From Christensenellaceae bacterium (lineage in GTDB: Bacteria > Bacillota > Clostridia > Christensenellales > UBA1750): a DNA stretch of 64,000 nucleotides. The notes beneath the pieces are model-generated. The model searched no databases. It was not told the DNA's origin and saw nothing but the letters and a program-made list of their open reading frames with translations. The DNA lies in the NCBI GenBank assembly GCA_031280685.1, contig JAITGM010000007.1, positions 1-64,000 of the forward strand, written 5' to 3'. Within the stretch, counting starts at the first letter, position 1; every line of letters begins with the position of its first letter. Made by a program: the position numbers and the translations under genes. Shown here piece by piece: positions 25,997 through 35,399 of this stretch.

Positions 25997-28258
25997 TTAT
26001 TGGCCGTAATAGTTAATCAGGCAACCGGCCAGAAGGATCTCGCTTTCGCCCGGACTCAAATCCGGCAGCGAGAGCGCGATTTCCTCCCTTTCGCCGCTTT
26101 CTTTGATGAGCGTCGCCGGGATTTTATCGGTCTTGCCTTCGATCAAAGCCTTGCGGATGCCCTTGATCGCCACAACGTCGCCCCGCGCGATGCCGCTCCG
26201 CGCCGCATCCTTGAGGATGAAGGGCAGCATGCCCCAGTTGACCACATTCGAGCGGTAGCGCTTCGTGGCATAGTCCCCGGCGATGTTGGCGCAGCCGCCC
26301 AGAACCCTTTGGCAGGAGGCTGCCTGCTCGCGGGCAGAGCCGTCGCCGGGCTTGAGCGCGAAGACCAGCGAACCAATCCCCGTATTTTCGGCCGCAAGGC
26401 CGGCCAGGCCGAGGAGTTTTTGGGCCTCGGCGTTCGGCGTACCCTCCCTGCGCGAACTCTCCGCCTTTTGCGCTTCGAGCGCGGCGGGCACATAGTCCGG
26501 ATCCTTGCGCGAGAGCGCGAACATCGAGAGCCGGATGGGGTTTGAGCGGTAGGACGAGGTTTCGCCGGAGGGAATCAGCTCGTCGGTCGTAGTGACTGGG
26601 TCGTAGATCGCGGAAGCGACCTTGAGCACATAGTTTTCGGGCAGGGCGATCTGGCTTGGCCAATCCGCGATGTTGGGTCCGAACTGCAGCTCCACGCTCT
26701 CGTCCGGCCTGCCCCAGCCGTCATAGACCCGCGAAGCGTAGGCCGCGTCGTCATATTCATAGGCGTAATCCGGCTCTTCGGGCAGCTCAAGCTCGTTGGC
26801 GGCGGTCAAAATCCCACCGTTCAACGCCGTCGCGGCGATCGATCTGGCGTCCATCAGCGCCACGTAGGCGAGCTGGCCTTCACCCGGCTTCGCACCCTCG
26901 CGCGAGGGGAAATTGCGGGTGTTGTGGCGGATAGAGAAGCCGCCGTTGGCCGGCGTATCCCCCGCGCCAAAGCAGGGGCCGCAGAAGGCCGAACGCAGCG
27001 TCGCCCCGGCGAGGGCCAGCTCGGTGGCGGCGCCGCTCTTCATCAGTTGGATGTGCTGGGGCTGGCTGGCCGGGTAAACCGAAAGCGAAAAGGCCCCGCT
27101 GCCGATGCTGCCGCCCTTGAGCAGGTTCGCGGCAAAGAGCAGGTTCTCGTAAGTACCGCCGGAGCAGCCGCCGATCACGCCTTGATCGACCTGGAAGCCC
27201 ATTTCGCCGAGCTTGGCGGTGAGGCTTGGCGGCTCCTTGCCCTTGATCATGGCCGAAGCCTCTTTTTCGACGCCTTGCAAAAGCTCCTTCGCCCTTTCTT
27301 TAAACTCGCGGATCGGGTAGGCGTTCGAGGGGTGGAAGGGCAGGGCGATCATGGGCTCGACGCTCGAGAGATCGACCTGGATCAGCCCGTCATAGAGCGC
27401 GCCGTCCTGCGCCTTAAGCTCCTTATAGCTTTCTTCGCTGCCATAGGCCTTGTACCAATCCAAAACCTTTTCGTCGGTTTCCCAAATCGAAGATAGGCAG
27501 GTGGTTTCGGTCGTCATCACGTCGATGCCGCTACGGAACTCCACGCTCAGCTCCGAAATCGCCGGCCCGATGAACTCCATCACCTTGTTTTTGACGAAGC
27601 CAGGCTCAAAAACCGCCTTGATGATGGCCAGGGCCACATCCTGCGGGCCGACGCCCCTCTGCGGCCTGCCCTTTAGGTGCACGGCGACCACGCCTGGGTA
27701 GGAAATATCGTAGGTCTTTTCGCAAAGCTGCTTGACGAGCTCCGGCCCGCCTTCGCCAATGCCCATGGTTCCCAAGGCACCATATCGCGTATGCGAATCC
27801 GAACCCAGGATCATCTTGCCGCCGCCCGCCATCTTTTCGCGCACATATTGGTGGATGACCGCCTGATGTGGCGGCACGAAAACGCCCCCGTACTTCTTCG
27901 CTGCCGAAAGGCCGAAGAGGTGGTCGTCCTCATTGATGGTACCGCCGACGGCGCAGAGGGAATTGTGGCAGTTGGTCAGCACATAGGGCAGCGGAAAACG
28001 CTTCATGCCGCTGGCTCGCGCAGTCAGGATGATGCCCACATAGGTGATATCGTGCGAGGCCATCCCATCAAAGCGGATGCGCAGCTCGTCCATGCAGCCC
28101 GAAGCGTTATGCGCCTGCAAAATACCATAGCTGAGCGTCTTTTCCCGCCCCTGCGCCCCCTCTTCAGCCCGCGAGAACGCGCCGCCTTTATAGAGAAACT
28201 TACCTTCTTTAAGCTGAACGGCCAAAATCGTTCCACCCCCATGATTTAATACCCCCAT
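25997..28258 (-). CDS. Aconitase-family hydratase
   Basis: Aconitase-type motifs ILGSDSHTRYGALGTMGIGEGGPELV, GPCFGAGDTP.., SIRHNTRNFPSREG. Confidence 0.92.
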   Translation of the reverse strand: MGVLNHGGGTILAVQLKEGKFLYKGGAFSRAEEGAQGREKTLSYGILQAHNASGCMDELRIRFDGMASHDITYVGIILTARASGMKRFPLPYVLTNCHNSLCAVGGTINEDDHLFGLSAAKKYGGVFVPPHQAVIHQYVREKMAGGGKMILGSDSHTRYGALGTMGIGEGGPELVKQLCEKTYDISYPGVVAVHLKGRPQRGVGPQDVALAIIKAVFEPGFVKNKVMEFIGPAISELSVEFRSGIDVMTTETTCLSSIWETDEKVLDWYKAYGSEESYKELKAQDGALYDGLIQVDLSSVEPMIALPFHPSNAYPIREFKERAKELLQGVEKEASAMIKGKEPPSLTAKLGEMGFQVDQGVIGGCSGGTYENLLFAANLLKGGSIGSGAFSLSVYPASQPQHIQLMKSGAATELALAGATLRSAFCGPCFGAGDTPANGGFSIRHNTRNFPSREGAKPGEGQLAYVALMDARSIAATALNGGILTAANELELPEEPDYAYEYDDAAYASRVYDGWGRPDESVELQFGPNIADWPSQIALPENYVLKVASAIYDPVTTTDELIPSGETSSYRSNPIRLSMFALSRKDPDYVPAALEAQKAESSRREGTPNAEAQKLLGLAGLAAENTGIGSLVFALKPGDGSAREQAASCQRVLGGCANIAGDYATKRYRSNVVNWGMLPFILKDAARSGIARGDVVAIKGIRKALIEGKTDKIPATLIKESGEREEIALSLPDLSPGESEILLAGCLINYYGQ

Positions 28259-28457
28259 CGTATAAAAAATGATCGGAATCGTCAACTCCTTTTTCGAAAA
28301 GGCGCTCCTTCAAGGAAAGCGGCCGTTCTTTCGCCTAGTGGCTTGCGCTTTTTTCGCAGACCGCGCCATTTCGGACGGCCGGCACCTGCCAATTCGCCCC
28401 GCAGTCGCAAGCCACGCCTTCCGCGCGCCAAAACCCGCCGCGCTAGCTGCGTTCCTC

Positions 28458-28487
28458 GTCATCGCGAGCGGCAGCGAAGCGATTCAG
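28458..28487 (+). repeat. Solo arm related to the 10473-10575 MITE-like palindrome
   Basis: GTCATCGCGAGCGGCAGCGAAGCGATTCAG vs GTCATTGCGAGCGGAAGCGAAGCAATCCAG (26/30 identical). Confidence 0.65.
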
Positions 28488-28568
28488 CGCGTTTCCTCCT
28501 TAAAAAAGCCTTTTGCGGAGCGGCCAGGTGCCAAACGCAGCCAAAGCAAACGGCATCAGGTTCAACGC

Positions 28569-28745
28569 TGGCGCCCGAATCGCAGCCTCGGGGGCGGGTC
28601 CGGAGGTTTCCTCCGGGGGCGTCTGCAAAAGGCCCAGGCCGAACCCGCGGGTTCGAAGCCTGGGCCTTTGCGGGCGTCAGCCGCGCGAAGCGCGGCGCCC
28701 GCCCCTTGGCGCGCGAACGCAGTGAGCGCGCCCCCGTTCCCGTCC
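28569..28745. repeat. GC-rich structured intergenic repeat, copy 2
   Basis: TGGCGCCCGAATCGCAGCCTCGGGGGC then hairpins CCGGAGGTTTCCTCCGG, GCAAAAGGCCCAGGC..GAACCCGCGGGTTC..GCCTGGGCCTTTGC and GCCGCGCGAAGCGCGGC. Confidence 0.7.
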
Positions 28746-28846
28746 ACCCTCCGCCGCCTGGCATGGCGAAGCGCATGCAAAGAAGGGGCGAAAAGCGCGC
28801 AAAAAAGAGGGATAAAACCTCGTTTTTGCGCGATTTTGGAAAGATT

Positions 28847-30328
28847 CTAAAACTCCGTCGCCTTGTTGTAGATCACCAAGGGGCCTTCTTCCCCACCGTT
28901 GAGGCCTTGCAACTCGTCCGGCTGCAGGTGGAAGCGCTTGGCGACCTGCCAAATATCCTCATCCTGCGCTGGGTAATAGAGGAGCACGCCAGCTGCCCGG
29001 CTAAAGCTTCCTTCGCCCTCTTGCACATCCTCCACGAATGAGAGCCTGCTGCTCTCGAGCTGGGTGAAGTTCAACTGAAGGCCCAGCTGCAGCTCCACGC
29101 GGTCGCCGCCCATGAGGATTCCCTGGGCGCTATACACGCCCAGCGCGTAAGCGCCGCCCCAGTCGATGTTTGGAAAGGTATAGCGGAAGGGAATCTCTTC
29201 GGCATGGGCCGAAACCCCGAATCCATCGCCATAGAGCACCGTCGCCTCGATGATGCCCTCGCTGACCAGCTCGCCGCCCTCAATTTCAAAGCTCGTGGCG
29301 ATGGGCCTGGCCAGCACGGCGAGTACGCTGCCGCGAAAGCCCGGGATTTCAATCGGGTGGTTGAGGTTCAGGCTCTGCGAGAAGGCCCTGATGCCCCCCA
29401 CGAATTCCTGCTCGGCATTCTTTGCTTCTATGATGCGGTTATCGGCCGAGAAGATGTCTTCCAAGGCCGAGTATTCGGTCTGCGAGAAGGCTTCGGCGCC
29501 CGCCTGGAGGATGCACTCGATGCGAAGGGAATTTTCGCTCTCCCCCTGAACCGCTTCGGCGATCAGCTCGCGGGTTTCCGCGCTGGTGAGCAGATCCATG
29601 CCATAGCGCGCGCCGGGAACCTCGACGTTCATCGAAAACGGCAGGCTGAACTCCTTCACGTAGTAGGGGGCAGCCGCGGACGCCATCGCCACCTCAACGC
29701 GCACATTTCCGTCCAGCGTCACGCTGCCCGCGCCGATCACCGCGTTGCCCACCGTCGCCTTCGCCCCAGTGAAGAGCACCCGGGCGCCCTCTTCCTGCGC
29801 AAGGGGGAAGCTTTCAGAGAGCAGCACGCGCTGCCTGCCACCGCCCGCCCGGGTCAGCGCCACGGTTCTGGCATCGCGCCTGGCGACGCTGCCCGCCTCC
29901 TCGACGTTGGCGACGGTCTGCAGCGTCTTTTCCTCGATGAGCTGCGCCTCCAGGGCGATATCGGCGCGCACCGATAAGCGGCCGCCGGATTCCACGGCGT
30001 TTACACCTTCGATATAGCCCCAAACGCTCGGGCGCATCTTCGAATTCGCGTTTTCGATTTCGACCGCCGCGTTCAACGTCGTTTCCGCCTCGATGGCCTG
30101 CACTCGCCCCTCTGAATCGAGGTACAGGATCAGGAAATGCACGGCTGCGTCGGTCACGACGCGCCCGGCCTGCGTTTCCGCGCCCAAGATCTCGAGCGTC
30201 GCGGTCTTGTATAAGATGTTCACGTCGCGCTCGTTCCCCGGCAGCATCAAGGTGCCTTCCGCCCTTGCCAGCGCCTGCCCCATCCCGAAGGGCCGTTCAA
30301 CCTGAAGATTCTCCTTTAAAACGCGCAC
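28847..30328 (-). CDS. SPOCS (DUF3794) domain protein with C-terminal LysM-like motif
   Basis: Repeated SPOCS-like blocks (..TETTLNAAVEIENANS.., ..LQAGAEAF..) and C-terminal YYPAQDEDIWQVAKRFHLQPDELQGLNG. Confidence 0.85.
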   Translation of the reverse strand: MRVLKENLQVERPFGMGQALARAEGTLMLPGNERDVNILYKTATLEILGAETQAGRVVTDAAVHFLILYLDSEGRVQAIEAETTLNAAVEIENANSKMRPSVWGYIEGVNAVESGGRLSVRADIALEAQLIEEKTLQTVANVEEAGSVARRDARTVALTRAGGGRQRVLLSESFPLAQEEGARVLFTGAKATVGNAVIGAGSVTLDGNVRVEVAMASAAAPYYVKEFSLPFSMNVEVPGARYGMDLLTSAETRELIAEAVQGESENSLRIECILQAGAEAFSQTEYSALEDIFSADNRIIEAKNAEQEFVGGIRAFSQSLNLNHPIEIPGFRGSVLAVLARPIATSFEIEGGELVSEGIIEATVLYGDGFGVSAHAEEIPFRYTFPNIDWGGAYALGVYSAQGILMGGDRVELQLGLQLNFTQLESSRLSFVEDVQEGEGSFSRAAGVLLYYPAQDEDIWQVAKRFHLQPDELQGLNGGEEGPLVIYNKATEF

Positions 30329-30428
30329 AGCGCATCCCCTCCTTGCGGTTCTACCCCAGATATTTTCATATATACAGGGGCAGCGGCCCTGTTTAGAACC
30401 AAGTGGGCGGGGATTTTAAAGCGCCTTC

Positions 30429-31196
30429 TTAGGCCGAGCGCTCGATGACGAGCCTATCCGCGATCAGGGCGATGAATTCACCGTTGGTGGGCTTATCGGT
30501 TTTTAAATAGATACGGCTGCCGAAGAGCTGGTTGATGTTTTCAACCTGGCCTCTAGTCCAGGCCACGTCGATGGCGTGGCGGATCGCCCTCTCGACCTTG
30601 GAGGCCGAGGTGTTAAAGCGCCTTGCCACGGAAGGGTAAAGCTCCTTGGTGATCGCGTTGATGGTTTCCGGCGTTTCGACCACGGTTTTGATCGCCTCGC
30701 GGAGGAAGTGATAGCCCTTGATATGCGCCGGAATCCCCATCGAAAGGAAGATATTCGCAATGCGCTCATCGAGGGAATGGGTCACGGCCTGAATCGGGCT
30801 TGGGAGGGACTGAAGCGAGGCGCTCGGCGCGAACAAGTCGGCGATGCGCTGGCAAATGACCTCCGCGTCGAAGGGTTTGAGCATATAATAGTCCGCGCCA
30901 AGGCCCACGGCCCTTTGAATGAAATCATCGCGCATCAGCGCTGTCAGCACCACGATCTTGGGCTTTTTCCCAGGCAGTCTTTGGATGTTTTCAATCAGCG
31001 TAAACCCATCCATGATGGGCATCACCAGGTCGGTGACCAGCACGTCCGCAGGCCTTTCCTGCAGGATCTCAAGGGCGGCGGCTCCGTTGCCCACACTGCC
31101 GGCGACTTCCATGCCCGGCCGCTCTTTCAGGGCGTTTTCAAGCAGTTCACGCACAGCCGCGCTGTCGTCCACTAAAATAACCCGTTTGGATTCCAT
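30429..31196 (-). CDS. spo0A: Sporulation transcription factor Spo0A
   Basis: Receiver domain (VILVDDSAAVRELLE..DVLVTDLVMPIMDGFTLIE..KPFDAEVI) plus conserved C-terminal DNA-binding domain (GIPAHIKGYHFLREAI..YPSVARRFNTSASKVERAIRHAIDVAWTRG). Confidence 0.98.
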   Translation of the reverse strand: MESKRVILVDDSAAVRELLENALKERPGMEVAGSVGNGAAALEILQERPADVLVTDLVMPIMDGFTLIENIQRLPGKKPKIVVLTALMRDDFIQRAVGLGADYYMLKPFDAEVICQRIADLFAPSASLQSLPSPIQAVTHSLDERIANIFLSMGIPAHIKGYHFLREAIKTVVETPETINAITKELYPSVARRFNTSASKVERAIRHAIDVAWTRGQVENINQLFGSRIYLKTDKPTNGEFIALIADRLVIERSA

Positions 31197-31320
31197 GAAT
31201 CATTCCTCCTGCATTTCCAGCCGCCCTTCATTCCACTTTATGGGGCTTTGGGCCGCAAAAGCGCGACTTGCGGGCTGGATTTTGGTGCCGGCCAACACGA
31301 TTGTGGCTTAAGCTACCCCG

Positions 31321-31349
31321 AGTTTATCGTTTTCTGTCATTCCAGTCAA
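31321..31349 (-). promoter_or_regulatory. Predicted sigma-A promoter of spo0A (TTGACT-17-TAAACT)
   Basis: Minus strand -35 at 31344-31349, spacer 17, -10 at 31321-31326. Confidence 0.6.
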
Positions 31350-31525
31350 CGATTTCTCCCCTTTATCCTTCTCGCATTCCGCGCATTCAAAGCGCAAACT
31401 GTCATTTCCGCTTAAAAAATATCCTTAATCAATAAGCGTTTTCAATCGTTTTTACAGAAATCAGCGAGTTTTCCGGGGAAATATCGAGGACGTATTCGTT
31501 CAAAATCATCCGAAGTTCATGTTTA

Positions 31526-31532
31526 TTCGACA
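31526..31532 (-). promoter_or_regulatory. Candidate 0A box (TGTCGAA) in spo0A upstream region
   Basis: Exact TGTCGAA on minus strand within AT-rich intergenic DNA. Confidence 0.4.
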
Positions 31533-31664
31533 GAACCATTCAATATTTCATTCAATTATCGCCTTTTCGTTCAAGCAATACCCCATAAATCGCGCGCGCA
31601 ATCCATTTTGCGCATTAGGAATATACAGGATACGCAAAAAATGCTCTTTTCCTTCATTTTCCGC

Positions 31665-31698
31665 AAAAAAACGTGCGCAGCGAGGCGCTGCGCACAGC
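31665..31698 (-). terminator. Terminator downstream of glpK
   Basis: Minus strand TGTGCGCAGCGCCTCGCTGCGCACGTTTTTTT. Confidence 0.85.
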
Positions 31699-31717
31699 CC
31701 GTAACCCCAAATGGTTT

Positions 31718-33214
31718 TTACTCGCCCTCAGCCCAGCCCTTTGCGCGCTCCACAGCCTTGGCCCAGCGCAGGAGCTCGCGGCCGCGCCAAGCATCGTCCC
31801 TCCCGGGGAGGAAGAAGCTCTCGCCCTCGCGGAGCGCCGCGATTTCGGCCTGATCCTTCCAAAGGCCGACGGCCAAACCGGCCAAATAGGCGGCGCCGGC
31901 CGCCGTGGTTTCCACAACCGACGGCCTGCGCACGGCAATGCCCAAAAGATCTGCCTGGAACTGCATCAAGAAATTGTTGGCCGAGGCGCCGCCATCCACC
32001 TGCAACTGGCCAAGCCGCAGGCCGGAGTCCCCCTCCATCGCGCGGACGACTTCGGCGGTCTGGAAGGCGATGGATTCGAGCGCGGCGCGCACGATTTGTG
32101 CCCGGCCAGAGCCTCTCGTCAGCCCCACGATCACGCCGCGACCGTACATGTCCCAGTGTGGGGCGCCAAGGCCCGCGAAGGCGGGCACGAGGTAAACCCC
32201 GCCGCTGTTTTCGATGCTCAGGGCAATTTCCTCGGTTTGAGCCGCGGTTTGGATGAGGCCAAGCTCGTCGCGCAGCCACTGGATGGCGGCGCCGGCCACG
32301 AAGATGGAGCCTTCCAGCGCATAATTCACCTTGCCGCCGTTCGCGCCCCAGGCAATGGTCGTGAGCAGGCCGTTTTTTGAATCCCTCGGCGTTTCGCCGG
32401 TGTTCATCAGCAAAAAGCCACCGGTGCCGTAGGTGCTCTTGACCATGCCGGGCGCAAAGCATGCCTGGCCAAAGAGCGCCGCGTGCTGGTCGCCCGCCAT
32501 GGCGGCGATGGGGATCTCCGTGCCCAAAATCTCGGCGCTCAGCGCGCCCACGATCTGGCTTGAGGCGACCACCTTGGGCAAAATCGCCTTGGGGATGCCG
32601 AAGGTCTTGAGCAATTCCTCATCCCAGCTCAGGGTGTGAATGTTGAAGAACATGGTGCGGGAGGCATTGGTCATGTCGGTCACGTGCACGCGGCCCGCGC
32701 TCAGGTTCCAGGTCAGCCAGGTATCGACCGTGCCAAAGAGCAGCTCTCCGCGCTGCGCGCGCTCGCGCGCGCCCGGCACATGGTCAAAAATCCACTGCAG
32801 CTTGCTAGCGCAAAAGTAAGCGTCCGGAATCAGACCCGTCTTTTCGCGGATGGTTTCGCCAAGGCCCTGGGCCTTCATCGCCTCAACATAAGGAGCCGTG
32901 CGCCTGCACTGCCAGACGATGGCATTGCAGACAGGCCGGCCCGTCGCCCTTTCCCACAAGATCGTGGTTTCGCGTTGGTTCGTCACGCCGACGGCCAAAA
33001 TCTCTTTTGCGTCGATTCCGGCCTTTTGCACCGCGCTCTTGAGCGCGCCCAGCTGGGAATAGAGAATATCGTTGGGGTCATGCTCCACCCAGCCGGGTTG
33101 GGGATAGATCTGCCGAAACTCAATTGCGTGGCCGGAAACGACCCGGCCCCTCTCGTCCATCACCACGGCCCTTGAGCTCGTGGTGCCCTGATCCAGGGCG
33201 ACGATATAGCCCAT
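31718..33214 (-). CDS. glpK: Glycerol kinase
   Basis: MGYIVALDQGTTSSRAVVMDERGRVVS..; FGIPKAILPKVVASSQIVG; GDQHAALFGQACF; KSTYGTGGFLLMNTG. Confidence 0.98.
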   Translation of the reverse strand: MGYIVALDQGTTSSRAVVMDERGRVVSGHAIEFRQIYPQPGWVEHDPNDILYSQLGALKSAVQKAGIDAKEILAVGVTNQRETTILWERATGRPVCNAIVWQCRRTAPYVEAMKAQGLGETIREKTGLIPDAYFCASKLQWIFDHVPGARERAQRGELLFGTVDTWLTWNLSAGRVHVTDMTNASRTMFFNIHTLSWDEELLKTFGIPKAILPKVVASSQIVGALSAEILGTEIPIAAMAGDQHAALFGQACFAPGMVKSTYGTGGFLLMNTGETPRDSKNGLLTTIAWGANGGKVNYALEGSIFVAGAAIQWLRDELGLIQTAAQTEEIALSIENSGGVYLVPAFAGLGAPHWDMYGRGVIVGLTRGSGRAQIVRAALESIAFQTAEVVRAMEGDSGLRLGQLQVDGGASANNFLMQFQADLLGIAVRRPSVVETTAAGAAYLAGLAVGLWKDQAEIAALREGESFFLPGRDDAWRGRELLRWAKAVERAKGWAEGE

Positions 33215-33344
33215 TTGAACTCCCCCTCTTTATTAAGTCCTCGCCTTTTTTAACAAAAGGCAGTGTCAACAAAGGGGCCCACGGCATAGGGTACATAAAA
33301 GCCCGGTTGCAAAGACCGCCTTCGTGATGGAAAGGAGATTTGCC

Positions 33345-33809
33345 ATGGATCGCCCTACATATTCTAACCTGGCGAATGAAAGCGCCAAGGCCCCGGACCT
33401 CCAAAAGCTTCAGGAGGCCGACCGCTGGGTTTCGCTGCGCCAGCTACGCGGCCAGCCCCACGAGACCACCGCCATTGAAGACAGACCGACGGCCCAGCCC
33501 GCGGCTTCGCAGGCGCAAGCCGCCACCACACAGCAGCCAAACTCGCTTTATAGCGACGTCTTGCGCCGCCACGCCCAGGTAAGCCAACGCGCCGGCCTGC
33601 CCGGCCCCGTGATCGCGCAGCAGCAACAGCGCGGCCCCGTAAAACCCCCGGCGACCACGCCAGTGCTGACGCCGCAAACGCTCTCTTTCGCGCAAAACCC
33701 GGCGCGCGCAGCCTTTGCCGAGGTGCCGGCTCCGCAGCAGACCCAGGGCAGCGTCGGGCAGCCCTCCCCTAGGCAAATCGCGGTGCCCAGCACCGCTCCC
33801 CAGGCTTAA
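33345..33809 (+). CDS. Hypothetical Q/P/A-rich (likely disordered) protein
   Basis: RBS aaaggag then ATG; MDRPTYSNLANESAKAPDLQKLQEADRWVSLRQLRGQPHE.. followed by low-complexity tail. Confidence 0.6.
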   Translation: MDRPTYSNLANESAKAPDLQKLQEADRWVSLRQLRGQPHETTAIEDRPTAQPAASQAQAATTQQPNSLYSDVLRRHAQVSQRAGLPGPVIAQQQQRGPVKPPATTPVLTPQTLSFAQNPARAAFAEVPAPQQTQGSVGQPSPRQIAVPSTAPQA

Positions 33810-33815
33810 GCGCAG

Positions 33816-33868
33816 CCAAAAAGCGCCAGACGCCATCCCAAAAAGGGGCGGCGCCTGGCGCCTTTGCT
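33816..33868. terminator. Hairpin between convergent genes
   Basis: AAAGCGCCAGACGCC..GGCGGCGCCTGGCGCCTTT. Confidence 0.65.
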
Positions 33869-33871
33869 CGT

Positions 33872-35398
33872 TTATTGGGGCGCGGGCGTCGGGCCTGAAT
33901 ACAGCGCCTCAAGCGCGACCGGAATCGCATCCACGCTGCTTTTCCTGGCTGCCTGCAGGGTAAGCCCTCCGCGCCGCACCGCATAATTATTGATGTCATA
34001 CGGCAAATACTCGACCAGGAGCTTTTCTTCCCCGGTCAGCAGGCTGAACTCGACCGTGAGCGCGGGCTCCGCGCTCGCGTCGAGCTTCCCTTCGTCAACA
34101 AAGTCTGCCACGACCACGCCGATGATGGCCTGGTAGGCCGTTTTAAAGGCCTTTTCCTCCACCTGCTTGCCATTGACCGTGTAGCTGTAGGCATAGTCCG
34201 GCTCGCCGTTTTCATCGAGCTGCTCCTTCCTGCCGATGCGCAGGGCATAGCTCTTCCCGCCCCCGCTCACGCTGATCTCATCGGTCTGCATGATGTTGAT
34301 GATGGAGGTGAACTGGTCGAGCAGGGTGCGCAAATCGAGGTTCTCGGCGAAGGCGAATTGCTGGGCGTTCGCCAGGTAAACGTCGTTTGAGCCGGGTTTG
34401 AGCCGCACATAGAACTTTCCGGCTTCGTTCTTGCCGCCCAGCTCGAAATGGCGCGTCTGGTCGTTGGGATCGACGAATTCGAGCGTCAGGTAGGGGTCGT
34501 CCAGCCCGCAAGCCGTGATTTCTGCCGCGCTCAGCCTGCCCAGGTATTGGTCAAGCGCCACCGCGCCGATGCCGTTGATCAGGGCATAGACCGGCTCGTA
34601 GCCCACGTCCAGGTCGTAGGGCTCCTGCAGGTGCCAGCCGTTGGATGTGGCGGCCTGGGTGCCGTCTTGCCGCGCGATGCGCCAATTTTCGCCCCCGCGC
34701 TGGCGGATGAGCAGGGACTTGCCGTCTTCCACGCTGGTTTCGGGCAGGCGCAGGGAATAATAATCGTTGCGCACGTTGAGCATGCGGGTGGCGAGCACGG
34801 TTTGGGCCAGATAAACCTCGGGCTTGCCCTCTTCCATGAGGTAATACTGGGCGCTCACGGGCACCTTTGCCCCCAGGAGGAAGCTTCTTTCGCTCCCGTC
34901 GGCAAAGACCAGGGTCATCCTGGCGTTTGGCGCGTCAAAGCCATAGAGCGCGGGCGTCGCCGCCTCGTTGGCCGCCACATTGTCTACGAACATCCTCTCG
35001 ACGTTGGTATACAGCGAAAGGCCGATATCCTGCTCCAAAAGCTCCTGGGGCACGCCCTCAGCGCTGTAAAGTCCGCTTTCGGGGTCATAGCTGACCGTGA
35101 ACTCCTCGCTGTTTTGCAGCTTGACCTGCGCAATTTCCTCTTTTTGAACGTATACCAGGTAGATGCTGCGCGGCGGCACGGTTTCGGCCGGTGCGGCAGC
35201 ACGCGGCAGGTAGGTCAGCAACGCCACAGCAAGCCCGATCACGGCCAGCGCGGCACCCGCGATGATCCAGCGCTTCGGGCCCTTTAAGTCGCGGCCGCCG
35301 CTCTTGCGAAGGGGCTGCCCCTCCGGGGCAGCAAATTCCTCTTCCTTCGCTTCGGGCTTCCTCTCGTCTCTCTCGTTTTCGCGGAATTCCTCGCCCAT
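33872..35398 (-). CDS. DUF4340 domain-containing membrane protein
   Basis: Single N-terminal TM; sequence context and operon position with GldG-like gene; ..GLDDPYLTLEF.., ..YSLRLPETSVEDGK... Confidence 0.8.
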   Translation of the reverse strand: MGEEFRENERDERKPEAKEEEFAAPEGQPLRKSGGRDLKGPKRWIIAGAALAVIGLAVALLTYLPRAAAPAETVPPRSIYLVYVQKEEIAQVKLQNSEEFTVSYDPESGLYSAEGVPQELLEQDIGLSLYTNVERMFVDNVAANEAATPALYGFDAPNARMTLVFADGSERSFLLGAKVPVSAQYYLMEEGKPEVYLAQTVLATRMLNVRNDYYSLRLPETSVEDGKSLLIRQRGGENWRIARQDGTQAATSNGWHLQEPYDLDVGYEPVYALINGIGAVALDQYLGRLSAAEITACGLDDPYLTLEFVDPNDQTRHFELGGKNEAGKFYVRLKPGSNDVYLANAQQFAFAENLDLRTLLDQFTSIINIMQTDEISVSGGGKSYALRIGRKEQLDENGEPDYAYSYTVNGKQVEEKAFKTAYQAIIGVVVADFVDEGKLDASAEPALTVEFSLLTGEEKLLVEYLPYDINNYAVRRGGLTLQAARKSSVDAIPVALEALYSGPTPAPQ

Positions 35399-35399
35399 C

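Noticed and set aside
26924-28249. Antisense ORFs (190 aa each) over the aconitase-family gene
   Set aside because: Shadow ORFs opposite a strongly supported CDS.
28269-29041. ORFs of 193 and 232 aa (28269-28850, 28343-29041)
   Set aside because: Overlap hairpin-rich repeat DNA and run into the 3' end of the SPOCS gene; composition typical of spurious GC-rich ORFs.
31400-31500. Sigma-H promoter for spo0A
   Set aside because: AGGATATT/AGGATAAA-like -35 strings are present but spacing to a GAAT -10 does not fit the usual 12-14 nt.
33215-33320. Riboswitch upstream of glpK
   Set aside because: Short gap, no recognisable aptamer or terminator/antiterminator pair.
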